Shown one piece after another: positions 33,145 through 40,371 of a stretch of DNA of 64,000 nucleotides. Position 1 is the first letter of the stretch; each line of letters begins with the position of its first letter. Position numbers and translations under genes: made by a program. This DNA comes from Pedobacter jeongneungensis (GTDB taxonomy: Bacteria; Bacteroidota; Bacteroidia; Sphingobacteriales; Sphingobacteriaceae): NCBI RefSeq assembly GCF_000633455.1, contig NZ_AYMG01000036.1:16604-80603 (forward strand), read 5' to 3'. Under the pieces are notes generated by a model. The model was not told where the DNA came from. It did no database searches and saw only the letters and a list, made by a program, of their open reading frames with translations.

Positions 33145-34329
33145 TTAAGCCATAAAGAAAACCTCATGCCATTTAGGAGAAGTATTGCTTTTATATAACG
33201 ATAAAATAGAAAGAAGTATTCCTTCTCGACCATGTAAGATACCTTTTTCAGCTAAAGAATTTACATCTGCTGGTTGTAATCTGTGGAAACTGTCATCATA
33301 TAGATTGTATAGTTTTATTAATTCATTATACCAAAATTCTGCAGCATCTTTAAATATGGGGTTTTTTCTTCTTCTATATATACTTGAGTATACTGAAATT
33401 ATACCACTAATTCCATGACACATGTAAGTATTATCAATTAAGTTATCTTTAATATTTACTCTTTTGGCTGTTTCTTCTAATAGTTTTTCAGTTCTTTCTT
33501 CAATGCAAATATCCTTAGTCCAAATGGCTACTAGATTCATAACTTGAAGTGTTCCTAAATCGCCATAACACCAAGCTAATCTTGACAATTCATTGAGTTT
33601 GGAACCACTCTTATATGATGATTCATCTATTTTGCTTGGCCAAAATGCACCTGCAATTGTTTGATTTTGTATATTATTAAAATAGAATTTAAATATCCCA
33701 TCAATCATAACTTTGCATAGATCAGCACTAATTTTTTGTTTATAACATTTTCCAAGGAAGTACAATATCCCTGTGTGACCGTGTGCTAAACTAAGATCAT
33801 AAGTATTCTGATTCTGTTTACGTGGAAAAATGTTCTTCCATTTAATTTCATCATCACTTTTTATAGCATTAATATAGAGTGAGTTTATAATATCGATTAC
33901 ACACTCTGTTTTTCCTCTTTTGAGAAGATATATCCCAATTCCAATAGAGCCATGTAAAATATCAAAATTTTGATATTTGAGATACATTTTAAGTTGTTCG
34001 ATGACGAAATCGTCGATTTCTTCTAACAAAAGATCAGGATTAATATCTATTAAACCTTCTTCGTTTAAGATTAAAATTAACCATCCTGCACCTGATAATC
34101 CATTAGAAAAGGTTGCATTCAAAGTGTTGAGGTTTTCTATAAGGTAGAATAAGTGATTAATATCAGCATTTATAGCGCTTTTTATATTATCATTTTGGAA
34201 ATGTTTACCGAATTCGATTTTAGCTAAGATCTGACTACTTAACCCAGAAAATAATGATAATGAATCTAATCTTTTATGTATGGTAAATATATAGTTGTCT
34301 ATTATTCTTTTTGATTTACTATTTAGCAT
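33145..34329 (-). CDS. LanC-type lanthionine cyclase
   Basis: 394-residue cytoplasmic alpha-toroid that adds Cys thiols to dehydrated Ser/Thr to form thioether rings. The zinc ligands are in place: C254 in LAWCYGDLGT and C304-H305 in TYMCHGISGI. The repeat motifs of the family are seen as SNGLSGAGWL (76-85), LHGSIGIGIY (125-134), LAHGHTGILY (181-190) and LHGREGILLS (365-374). It is the second gene of the minus-strand operon, after the precursor, from which it is separated by a hairpin (34346-34374). Confidence 0.94.
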   Translation of the reverse strand: MLNSKSKRIIDNYIFTIHKRLDSLSLFSGLSSQILAKIEFGKHFQNDNIKSAINADINHLFYLIENLNTLNATFSNGLSGAGWLILILNEEGLIDINPDLLLEEIDDFVIEQLKMYLKYQNFDILHGSIGIGIYLLKRGKTECVIDIINSLYINAIKSDDEIKWKNIFPRKQNQNTYDLSLAHGHTGILYFLGKCYKQKISADLCKVMIDGIFKFYFNNIQNQTIAGAFWPSKIDESSYKSGSKLNELSRLAWCYGDLGTLQVMNLVAIWTKDICIEERTEKLLEETAKRVNIKDNLIDNTYMCHGISGIISVYSSIYRRRKNPIFKDAAEFWYNELIKLYNLYDDSFHRLQPADVNSLAEKGILHGREGILLSILSLYKSNTSPKWHEVFFMA

Positions 34330-34345
34330 GTTACGAATTTAAGGA

Positions 34346-34374
34346 TTTGCGTAGGGAAAATCTCCCTACGCAAA
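34346..34374. promoter_or_regulatory. Strong hairpin between precursor and LanC genes
   Basis: Two 12-bp perfect arms, tttgcgtaggga and tccctacgcaaa, with a 5-nt loop. It lies 8 bases after the precursor stop and 17 before the lanC start (minus strand). There is no T-run after it on the minus strand, so it is better seen as an RNA stabiliser or partial attenuator that keeps precursor mRNA above enzyme mRNA than as a full terminator. Confidence 0.8.
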
Positions 34375-34381
34375 ATTTAAT

Positions 34382-34576
34382 CTAGCAACCGAGTGTACAA
34401 ACTTCTGTGTCACATGCAATCTGGGTATCACATAGACAAGTATCTCTATCTGTTGCTGGGGGAGGTCCTGTTACTATAGTATTAATGTTTCCTTGTCCAC
34501 CCATAACGTTTGCTATCTGCTTTTCAGAGAGTTCAGCAATTACCTGTTTTTTTAAAACTAATTTTTTCTTTTCCAT
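34382..34576 (-). CDS. Class I lanthipeptide precursor
   Basis: 64 residues. The leader MEKKKLVLKKQVIAELSEKQ continues to VMGG (G26-G27), the pattern of Bacteroidota GG-leader natural-product precursors. The core (28-64) has seven Thr (33, 36, 42, 46, 51, 57, 61), five Cys (47, 49, 55, 60, 64) and no Ser, so any rings would be methyllanthionines. Short spacings favour T46-C49, T51-C55, T57-C60 and T61-C64, with C47 left to pair with T42 or stay free; this ring map is inference. GPPPATDRD forms a probably linear N-terminal part. It leads the LanC-LanB-LanB operon. Confidence 0.93.
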   Translation of the reverse strand: MEKKKLVLKKQVIAELSEKQIANVMGGQGNINTIVTGPPPATDRDTCLCDTQIACDTEVCTLGC

Positions 34577-34783
34577 ATGAATTTGTTGTTTTTAAATTGA
34601 AAACCAATTTACATTTTTTTTAGTCTGATTAATGCCGTTGACTATTTTATAACACAACATATGTGTAAAAACCCACTTGTAGGGATTAAATACTAATTAT
34701 TTAGTTTGTAATTTTTTAGTTACACAAAATGTATTGTATTCAATGCTTGATGGCTTTACTAATGTAATGAGATAATTAAATCT
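34577..34783. other. Upstream region of the lanthipeptide operon
   Basis: About 207 bp of AT-rich DNA from the precursor start to the right-hand direct repeat. It must hold the minus-strand promoter of the lanthipeptide operon, but I could not find a convincing TTTG/TAnnTTTG pair. No second precursor ORF with a GG leader is seen. Confidence 0.5.
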
Positions 34784-34808
34784 TTTGGTTACTCTGCCTT
34801 TTTCTTTT
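34784..34808. repeat. 25-bp direct repeat, right copy, flanking the lanthipeptide island
   Basis: Identical to 26952-26976. Here it lacks the left stem arm (ggcagag), so it is not a terminator. Instead it contains the -33 TTTG (34784-34787), the spacer and the first T of the -7 box of the nuoA promoter. Confidence 0.85.
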
Positions 34809-34815
34809 ATTTTTG
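34784..34815 (+). promoter_or_regulatory. nuo operon promoter
   Basis: TTTG (34784-34787), 20-nt spacer, TATTTTTG (34808-34815): a full match to the Bacteroidota consensus TTTG-N(17-23)-TAnnTTTG. Transcription would begin about 34820, some 12 nt before the nuoA ATG at 34834. The -33 box and the whole spacer lie in the direct repeat shared with the TPR terminator. Confidence 0.75.
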
Positions 34816-34833
34816 CATCACAAAATAAAAATT

Positions 34834-35205
34834 ATGCAAGCGCAAAGTTCCTCTATAGATTTTTTACCAATTATATTCCAAGTAATTGTTGCTTTAGGTT
34901 TTGTGGTAACCACATTGGTTGCTACCCACTTTTTAGGCCCAAAACGTAAAACAAGCGATAAACTGGAAACCTTTGAAGCTGGTGTTAAATCAGTAGGTAA
35001 TGCCCGTCAGCCTTTCTCTATCAAATACTTCGTTGTAGCCATCTTATTTGTGCTTTTCGATGTTGAGGTAATTTTTATGTATCCTTGGGCGGTTAATTTC
35101 CGTGCATTGAAAATGGATGGGATGATTGAGATGTTCATCTTCATGGGTACATTATTGCTAGGTTTTATCTACGTGATCAAGAAAAAAGTTTTAGACTGGA
35201 ACTAA
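34834..35205 (+). CDS. nuoA: NADH-quinone oxidoreductase subunit A
   Basis: 123 residues when started at MQAQSSS (34834); the frame is open from 34813, but that would cross the predicted transcription start. Three membrane helices, with the conserved loop KLETFEAGVKSVGNARQPF between the first two and ILFVLFDVEVIFMYPWAV in the second, where the Asp/Glu pair is typical of NuoA. It is the first gene of the 14-subunit complex I operon, but it is separated from nuoB by about 230 nt containing a dyad repeat and a terminator-like hairpin. Confidence 0.95.
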   Translation: MQAQSSSIDFLPIIFQVIVALGFVVTTLVATHFLGPKRKTSDKLETFEAGVKSVGNARQPFSIKYFVVAILFVLFDVEVIFMYPWAVNFRALKMDGMIEMFIFMGTLLLGFIYVIKKKVLDWN

Positions 35206-35206
35206 T

Positions 35207-35293
35207 CAGTACGCAATTATCAGTTGACAATTTGCAGTTTTTAGTTCGTGTTTTTGAACTGGTAACTGCTGAATGGCAACTGCAAAACTGAAA
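35207..35293. repeat. Dyad repeat of CAGTTGACAATTTGCAGTT-type words between nuoA and nuoB
   Basis: The left arm (atcagttgacaatttgcagt, ttttagttc) is complementary in pieces to the right arm (gaactggtaactgctgaatg, gcaactgcaaaactg). Same word family as the insert in metH (6443-6518). Confidence 0.7.
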
Positions 35294-35393
35294 TGTGTAT
35301 CGCTTACACTAACTAGATCTACTTTTAGTTATTTAGAAAGGTTCTAAATCTGGTAAAGCTAGTTTAATTGCCTTTAAAATATTGTAAATTTGT

Positions 35394-35424
35394 TGCTCAT
35401 TCTGCAAAGGGATGAGCATTTTTT
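35394..35424 (+). terminator. Terminator-like hairpin in the nuoB leader
   Basis: A 7-bp stem tgctcat / atgagca with an 11-nt loop and a run of six T residues, ending only 10 nt before the nuoB ATG. It may set the ratio of nuoA to the rest of the operon or act as an attenuator; no leader ORF or aptamer is recognised. Confidence 0.6.
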
Positions 35425-35434
35425 GTTTATAAAC

Positions 35435-35977
35435 ATGAGTGAAATTAATATAGTTGATGCGCCTCCAGGAACCGAAGGACCTGGCTATTTTGCCACTTCC
35501 CTAGATAAAGTGATTGGTTTGGCCCGCTCAAATTCATTATGGCCATTACCTTTCGCAACTTCTTGTTGCGGAATTGAGTTTATGGCGACCATGGGTTCTC
35601 ATTACGATTTAGGTCGTTTTGGAGCAGAACGCTTAAGCTTTTCTCCACGCCAGGCTGATGTTTTAATGGTTATGGGAACTATTGCTAAAAAAATGGCTCC
35701 GGTGCTAAAACAGGTTTATATCCAAATGGCAGAGCCACGTTGGGTAATGGCGGTTGGTGCCTGCGCAAGTAGCGGTGGTATTTTCGATACTTATTCTGTA
35801 TTACAAGGTATTGATGAAGTGATTCCTGTGGATGTTTACGTTCCGGGCTGCCCACCAAGACCAGAGGCCATTTTAGATGGTTTTCAGCGTATTCAGGATT
35901 TAGTGCGAAATGAATCGGGCAGAAGAAGAAATTCTGATTATTATAAAGAGCTTTTAGGTCAATATGGTATTAAATAA
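35435..35977 (+). CDS. nuoB: NADH-quinone oxidoreductase subunit B
   Basis: 180 residues from the ATG at 35435 (MSEINIVDAPPG). Upstream in-frame codons from 35390 cross the terminator-like hairpin and are rejected. It holds the N2 cluster, with PFATSCCGIEFMA (tandem Cys), AVGACASSGGIF and VPGCPPRPEAILDG supplying the four Cys ligands. N2 passes electrons to quinone. It ends in the TAATG overlap with nuoC. Confidence 0.97.
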   Translation: MSEINIVDAPPGTEGPGYFATSLDKVIGLARSNSLWPLPFATSCCGIEFMATMGSHYDLGRFGAERLSFSPRQADVLMVMGTIAKKMAPVLKQVYIQMAEPRWVMAVGACASSGGIFDTYSVLQGIDEVIPVDVYVPGCPPRPEAILDGFQRIQDLVRNESGRRRNSDYYKELLGQYGIK

Positions 35978-36477
35978 TGGAAGAAACGACATTAAATAAC
36001 GACATACACGTTAAGCTGACTGAAAGGTTTGGCGAAAAAGTTACTGCTGTTTCTGAGCCATATGGTTTATTAACTTTTGTAACTTATAAAGATGTTATCA
36101 TCAATGTGCTTTCGCATCTTAAAGAAGAATTAAAATTCAATTTCCTTACTGATATCACTGCAGTTCACTACCCGGGCAAAGACCATGGTATTGCTGTTGT
36201 TTATCACCTGCACAACATGGTAGAGAAAGTAAGGATCAGGATTAAAGTTTTCATTTCTGAACAGAACCCAACTATCCCGACTGCAACAACTGTTTGGAAA
36301 GGTGCCAACTGGATGGAGCGCGAAACGTACGACTTTTTCGGAGTTAAATTTGAAGGTCACCCAGATTTACGCCGTATTTTAAATATGGATGATTTAGGTG
36401 TTCATCCGATGTTGAAACAATATCCATTGGAAGACCCGAACAGGGTAGATAAAAAAGACGAATTTTTTGGAAGGTAA
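35977..36477 (+). CDS. nuoC: NADH-quinone oxidoreductase subunit C
   Basis: 166 residues of the 30-kDa subunit of the peripheral arm. The conserved region runs near residues 100-166: TVWKGANWMERETYDFFGVK, FEGHPDLRRILNMDD and YPLEDPNR. NuoC and NuoD are separate proteins here, unlike the fused NuoCD of E. coli. The start codon overlaps the nuoB stop by one base, and nuoD follows after 3 nt. Confidence 0.96.
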   Translation: MEETTLNNDIHVKLTERFGEKVTAVSEPYGLLTFVTYKDVIINVLSHLKEELKFNFLTDITAVHYPGKDHGIAVVYHLHNMVEKVRIRIKVFISEQNPTIPTATTVWKGANWMERETYDFFGVKFEGHPDLRRILNMDDLGVHPMLKQYPLEDPNRVDKKDEFFGR

Positions 36478-36480
36478 ACT

Positions 36481-37695
36481 ATGAATCATAACCATCCGGT
36501 ATTTACAGATAACGACCCGCAAAGTGAGCTGGTAACCTTAAATCTAGGTCCAACACACCCTGCAACCCACGGCGTTTTTCAAAATGTTCTGCAATTAGAT
36601 GGCGAACGTATTGTAAGCGGCGTTTCTACTATTGGGTACATTCACCGTGCTTTCGAAAAGATTGCCGAGCATCGCCCATTCTATCAAATTACACCACTTA
36701 CCGACCGTTTAAACTATTGCTCGTCGCCTATTAACAATATGGGCTGGCACATGACGGTTGAAAAGTTGTTGAATATTCAAATGCCGAAACGTGTAGATTA
36801 TCTTCGGGTAATTGTTATGGAGCTTTCGCGTATTGCCGATCACATTATCTGTAACACGATTATTGGTCAGGATACGGGAGCAACGACCACTTTCTTATAC
36901 TTATTTCAGTTCCGTGAGCATATTTACGAAATCTTTGAAGAAGTTTGTGGAGCACGTTTGACTACAAATATTGGTCGTATCGGTGGTTTTGAAAGAGATT
37001 TCAATGATATTGCCTTTGCTAAGATTAATAAGTTTTTAAAAGAATTCCCTGTAGCCTTAAAAGAGTTCGAAAACCTTTTAACACGTAACCGTATCTTTAT
37101 TGATAGGACTGCAGGAGTTGCAGAGGTTACTAAGGAAACTGCTTTAGAATACAGCTGGACTGGTCCGCTTTTACGTGCTACCGGTGTTGATTACGATGTT
37201 CGTGTAAGCGATCCGTATTCTTCTTACCAGGATTTCGATTTTGAAGTTCCTGTGGGTACAAGCGGCGATATTTACGATAGGTATTTAGTGCGTAACGAAG
37301 AAATGTGGCAAAGTGTACGCATTATCGAACAAGCTTTAGAAAAACTAAAATCAGAACCAAAAGGCATTTTCCATGCTGATGTTCCTGAATTTTATCTTCC
37401 TCCAAAACAAGAAGTTTACAACAATATGGAAGCATTAATCTATCACTTCAAAATTGTGATGGGCGAAATTGATGCGCCAAAAGCAGAAGTTTATCACGCT
37501 GTAGAAGGCGGAAATGGTGAATTAGGGTTCTATCTGATTAATGATGGGGGACGTACACCATATCGTTTACACTTCCGCAGACCAAGTTTTATAAACTACC
37601 AGATGTTTGCACCAATGAGCGAGGGCATGTTATTGTCTGATGCCATTATCAACATGAGTAGTATGAATATTATTGCAGGAGAATTAGATGCTTAA
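36481..37695 (+). CDS. nuoD: NADH-quinone oxidoreductase subunit D
   Basis: 404 residues of the 49-kDa subunit lining the quinone chamber. Motifs are LNLGPTHPATHGVFQNVLQL with the quinone-site His region near the N-terminus, GYIHRAFEKIAEHRPFYQ, DRLNYCSSPINNMG, GRIGGFERDF, TGPLLRATGVDYDVR and the closing IINMSSMNIIAGELDA. The nuoE frame starts 8 nt before its stop. Confidence 0.97.
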   Translation: MNHNHPVFTDNDPQSELVTLNLGPTHPATHGVFQNVLQLDGERIVSGVSTIGYIHRAFEKIAEHRPFYQITPLTDRLNYCSSPINNMGWHMTVEKLLNIQMPKRVDYLRVIVMELSRIADHIICNTIIGQDTGATTTFLYLFQFREHIYEIFEEVCGARLTTNIGRIGGFERDFNDIAFAKINKFLKEFPVALKEFENLLTRNRIFIDRTAGVAEVTKETALEYSWTGPLLRATGVDYDVRVSDPYSSYQDFDFEVPVGTSGDIYDRYLVRNEEMWQSVRIIEQALEKLKSEPKGIFHADVPEFYLPPKQEVYNNMEALIYHFKIVMGEIDAPKAEVYHAVEGGNGELGFYLINDGGRTPYRLHFRRPSFINYQMFAPMSEGMLLSDAIINMSSMNIIAGELDA

Positions 37696-38200
37696 AGTAG
37701 AAGAACAAACACCTGTAGTGTTTTCATCAGAATTGCTGGCCAAATTTGATGAGGTAAAGAGCCGTTATCCGGAAGATAAGAGCAAATCAGCTTTGCTACC
37801 ACTTTTACACCTGGTACAAGCTGAGTTTCTTTGGGTACCAACATCAGCTATGGATAAGGTTGCCGAATATTTAAATATTCAGCCAATTGAAGTTTATGAA
37901 GTGGCAACATTTTATACCATGTACTTTTTAAAGCCACAAGGTAAATATGCTTTGGAGGTTTGCCGTACGGGCCCTTGTTGCCTGGTAGGTGCCGAAAAAA
38001 TATTAAGCCACTTGGAAAATAAGCTGGGTGTTAAAGAAGGTGAAGTTACTGCCGATGGTTTATTCAGCTTCAGAGGAGTTGAATGTTTAGCTGCCTGTGG
38101 TTTCGGTCCGGTATTGCAAATTAGTCCGGAATATACTTTCTATGAAAACCTTACTGAGGCAAGTGTAGATAAATTGATTGAAGATTTGAAAAATAAATAA
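37688..38200 (+). CDS. nuoE: NADH-quinone oxidoreductase subunit E
   Basis: 170 residues of the 24-kDa, thioredoxin-like subunit carrying the N1a 2Fe-2S cluster. The Cys ligands are in EVCRTGPCCLVGAEKIL and VECLAACGFGPVLQI. IEVYEVATFYTMYFL is also typical. It overlaps nuoD by 8 nt and is followed by a large dyad repeat before nuoF. Confidence 0.96.
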   Translation: MLKVEEQTPVVFSSELLAKFDEVKSRYPEDKSKSALLPLLHLVQAEFLWVPTSAMDKVAEYLNIQPIEVYEVATFYTMYFLKPQGKYALEVCRTGPCCLVGAEKILSHLENKLGVKEGEVTADGLFSFRGVECLAACGFGPVLQISPEYTFYENLTEASVDKLIEDLKNK

Positions 38201-38201
38201 G

Positions 38202-38329
38202 ATTTGAGAAACTAGATATGAGACTTGAGATATGAGAAACTAGATTTGAGATATGAGATAGGCAATTCGTCTAAAATCCCATATCTCCAGTCTCACGTCT
38301 CATATCTCCAGTCTCACATCTCATATCTA
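38202..38329. repeat. Large dyad repeat of GAGATATGAGAAACTAGATTTGAG-type words between nuoE and nuoF
   Basis: The left arm has about four degenerate copies of a word like gatttgagaaactagatatg; the right arm has complements such as catatctccagtctcacgtc. The centre is ggcaattcgtctaaaatc, which shares cgtcta with the repeat at 3326-3409. It sits in transcribed DNA inside the nuo operon. Confidence 0.8.
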
Positions 38330-38335
38330 TAAACA

Positions 38336-39703
38336 ATGAGCCGTAAATTACTACTAGAGCATATAAACGTACCAGGCATCAACACGCTTGAAGTCTATCG
38401 CCAAAAAGGCGGGTATCGTGCTGTGGAAAAAGCCCTGAAAACTTTAACACCTGAAGAAATTGTTGAAGAGGTTAAGAAATCAGGCTTACGCGGTCGCGGA
38501 GGTGCGGGTTTCCCAACGGGGATGAAATGGAGCTTTTTGGCCAAACCAGAAGGTGTTGCACGTTATTTGGTGTGTAATGCTGATGAGTCTGAGCCAGGAA
38601 CTTTTAAAGACCGTTATTTAATGACATACATTCCCCATGCTTTAATTGAGGGAATGATTGTATCTAGCTTCGCTTTAGGTGCTAAGGTTTCTTACATCTA
38701 TGTACGTGGCGAAATGATGCCTCAAATCCGCATATTAGAGAAAGCCATTGCTGAAGCTAAAGCTGCAGGATGGTTGGGTAAAAATATTTTAGGAACAGGT
38801 TACGATTTAGAATTATATGTTCAGCCAGGTGGTGGCGCTTACATTTGCGGTGAAGAGACTGCTTTGTTAGAATCACTTGAAGGTAAGAGAGGTAATCCAC
38901 GGATTAAACCACCATTCCCTGCAATTGCAGGTTTATATGGTTGTCCAACAGTGGTAAACAATGTGGAGTCGATTGCTGCAGTTGTACCGATTATCAATGA
39001 TGGTGGCGATGAATATGCAAAAATCGGTATTGGTAGAAGTACTGGTACAAAATTAATATCGGCATCTGGTAATTTAGTAAAGCCCGGTGTTTACGAAATC
39101 GAATTGGGTTTGCCGGTAGAAGAATTTATCTACTCGGATGAATATTGCGGCGGTATTGCTAATGGTAAACGCTTAAAAGCAACAGTTGCAGGTGGATCAT
39201 CTGTACCTATTTTGCCTGCCAATTTAACTTTAAAATATGCTAACGGCGAGCCACGTTTAATGAGTTACGAGTCTTTATCTGAAGGTGGCTTTGCAACAGG
39301 AACCATGATGGGATCTGGTGGTTTTATCGCTTTTGATGAAGATCAGTGTATTGTTCGTAATACCTGGAATTTTGCCCGTTTTTATCACCATGAAAGCTGT
39401 GGACAATGTTCACCTTGTCGTGAGGGTACTGGCTGGATGGAAAAAGTATTGCACAAAATCGAACACGGCCATGGTAAAATGGAAGATGTAGATTTATTGT
39501 GGGATATTCAACGCAAAATTGAAGGTAATACTATTTGTCCGTTGGGTGATGCAGCAGCCTGGCCGGTAGCCAGCGCAATCCGTCACTTCAGGGATGAATT
39601 TGAATGGCACATTAAAGAACCAGTTAAGAGCCAGAGTCAAAATTATGGTATTGCTAATTACGCAACACCTATTGAAAAAACTCCGGTAACAGAAGAGAAA
39701 TAG
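38336..39703 (+). CDS. nuoF: NADH-quinone oxidoreductase subunit F
   Basis: 455 residues of the NADH-oxidising 51-kDa subunit with FMN and cluster N3. GLRGRGGAGFPTGMKWSF is the NADH/FMN loop, followed by YLVCNADESEPGTFKDR and GAYICGEETALLESLEG. The N3 ligands are in SCGQCSPCREGTGWM and NTICPLGDAAAWP. The C-terminus extends about 20 residues past the usual end and becomes polar. It is followed by a hairpin and then by an unrelated ORF6N gene rather than nuoG. Confidence 0.97.
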   Translation: MSRKLLLEHINVPGINTLEVYRQKGGYRAVEKALKTLTPEEIVEEVKKSGLRGRGGAGFPTGMKWSFLAKPEGVARYLVCNADESEPGTFKDRYLMTYIPHALIEGMIVSSFALGAKVSYIYVRGEMMPQIRILEKAIAEAKAAGWLGKNILGTGYDLELYVQPGGGAYICGEETALLESLEGKRGNPRIKPPFPAIAGLYGCPTVVNNVESIAAVVPIINDGGDEYAKIGIGRSTGTKLISASGNLVKPGVYEIELGLPVEEFIYSDEYCGGIANGKRLKATVAGGSSVPILPANLTLKYANGEPRLMSYESLSEGGFATGTMMGSGGFIAFDEDQCIVRNTWNFARFYHHESCGQCSPCREGTGWMEKVLHKIEHGHGKMEDVDLLWDIQRKIEGNTICPLGDAAAWPVASAIRHFRDEFEWHIKEPVKSQSQNYGIANYATPIEKTPVTEEK

Positions 39704-39707
39704 AATC

Positions 39708-39732
39708 ATAAGGTCGCAAAATGCGACCTTAT
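39708..39732. repeat. Hairpin just upstream of the ORF6N gene
   Basis: Perfect 11-bp arms ataaggtcgca / tgcgaccttat with a 3-nt loop, followed by aaaaaataac. Its core (aaggtc-g/a-ca ... tg-c/t-gacctt) is nearly the same as the palindrome inside the ORF6N gene at 39970-40000. Confidence 0.85.
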
Positions 39733-39762
39733 AAAAAATAACTTAACACAATGAATATGTAA

Positions 39763-40302
39763 ATGAAAGAAGAAATATCATCATTAATCATCCCCAACGA
39801 AGTAATAGTTAATAAAATATATCTTTTTAGAGGAGTTAAGGTGATGTTAGATTCTGATTTGGCAGAACTCTTTGGCGTTGAGACTAAACAGTTGAAACAA
39901 CAGGTTAGAAGAAATGCAGAGCGTTTTCCTGAACATTTTATGTTCGAATTAACTAAAGAAGAAAATGAGGTTCTAAGGTCACAAATTGTGACCTTAGAAC
40001 AGGGAAAATACTCAAAATACCTCCCGTTTGCATTTAGCGAACATGGTATTTTGCAACTATCAAACGTTTTAAAAAGTAAACAGGCGATAGAGGTAAGTAT
40101 TAAAATTATTGATGTATTTGTACAGCTTAGAACGATGGTTTTAAGTAATACGGAGATAAGGTTAGAAGTAGAAAAGATAAAAAAGAAGGTAGACAATCAG
40201 GATAAAAATATTGAAGTGATCTTCAGGTATTTTGATGAACTGCTGGAACAGCAACAAAGGCCAAGAAAAGAAATTGGTTATAAGATCCCTAAAGGGAAAT
40301 AA
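39763..40302 (+). CDS. ORF6N-domain protein
   Basis: 179 residues. The N-terminal ORF6N DNA-binding-type domain spans about 8-95: IIPNEVIVNKIYLFRGVKVM, LDSDLAELFGVETKQLKQQV, RRNAERFPEHFMFELTKEE, LRSQIVTLEQGKYSKYLPFA and FSEHGILQLSNVLKSKQA. A coiled-coil tail follows. This domain is known from phage antirepressor-like and other mobile-element proteins. It is the only non-complex-I gene inside the nuo operon, between nuoF and nuoG, and looks like an insertion. Codons 70-79 form a 31-bp perfect palindrome. Its role is unknown, perhaps DNA-binding and self-controlling. Confidence 0.92.
   Translation: MKEEISSLIIPNEVIVNKIYLFRGVKVMLDSDLAELFGVETKQLKQQVRRNAERFPEHFMFELTKEENEVLRSQIVTLEQGKYSKYLPFAFSEHGILQLSNVLKSKQAIEVSIKIIDVFVQLRTMVLSNTEIRLEVEKIKKKVDNQDKNIEVIFRYFDELLEQQQRPRKEIGYKIPKGK
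39970..40000. repeat. 31-bp perfect palindrome inside the ORF6N gene
   Basis: Two 15-bp arms, gttctaaggtcacaa and ttgtgaccttagaac, around a single A. It encodes VLRSQIVTLE, which is a conserved motif of the ORF6N domain, so protein constraint may explain part of it. The core resembles the hairpin at 39708-39732. Confidence 0.9.
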
Positions 40303-40316
40303 TATAAAATAGAATT

Positions 40317-40338
40317 GGTTCGTGGAGACACAAACCAG
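40317..40338. repeat. GGTTCGTG...CACAAACC imperfect hairpin between ORF6N and nuoG
   Basis: ggttcgtg and cacaaacc flank gaga, a variant of the hairpins at 42929-42983. It lies within the upstream open part of the nuoG frame. Confidence 0.6.
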
Positions 40339-40371
40339 AGCGAGACAAAAAATAAAAGAATATCATTAACC

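Noticed and set aside
26977..34783. LanFEG immunity transporter or second precursor in the island
   Set aside because: The only ABC protein has a C39 domain and is the exporter; no other short GG-leader ORF was found in the gaps.
26952..34808. Attachment sites of an integrative element
   Set aside because: The 25-bp repeats are not in a tRNA gene and no integrase, relaxase or transposase is between them. I keep the repeat as an observation but do not call it att.
39729..40196. 155-codon minus-strand open frame opposite the ORF6N gene
   Set aside because: Ser/Cys/Leu-rich translation without a domain; the plus-strand ORF6N match is clear.
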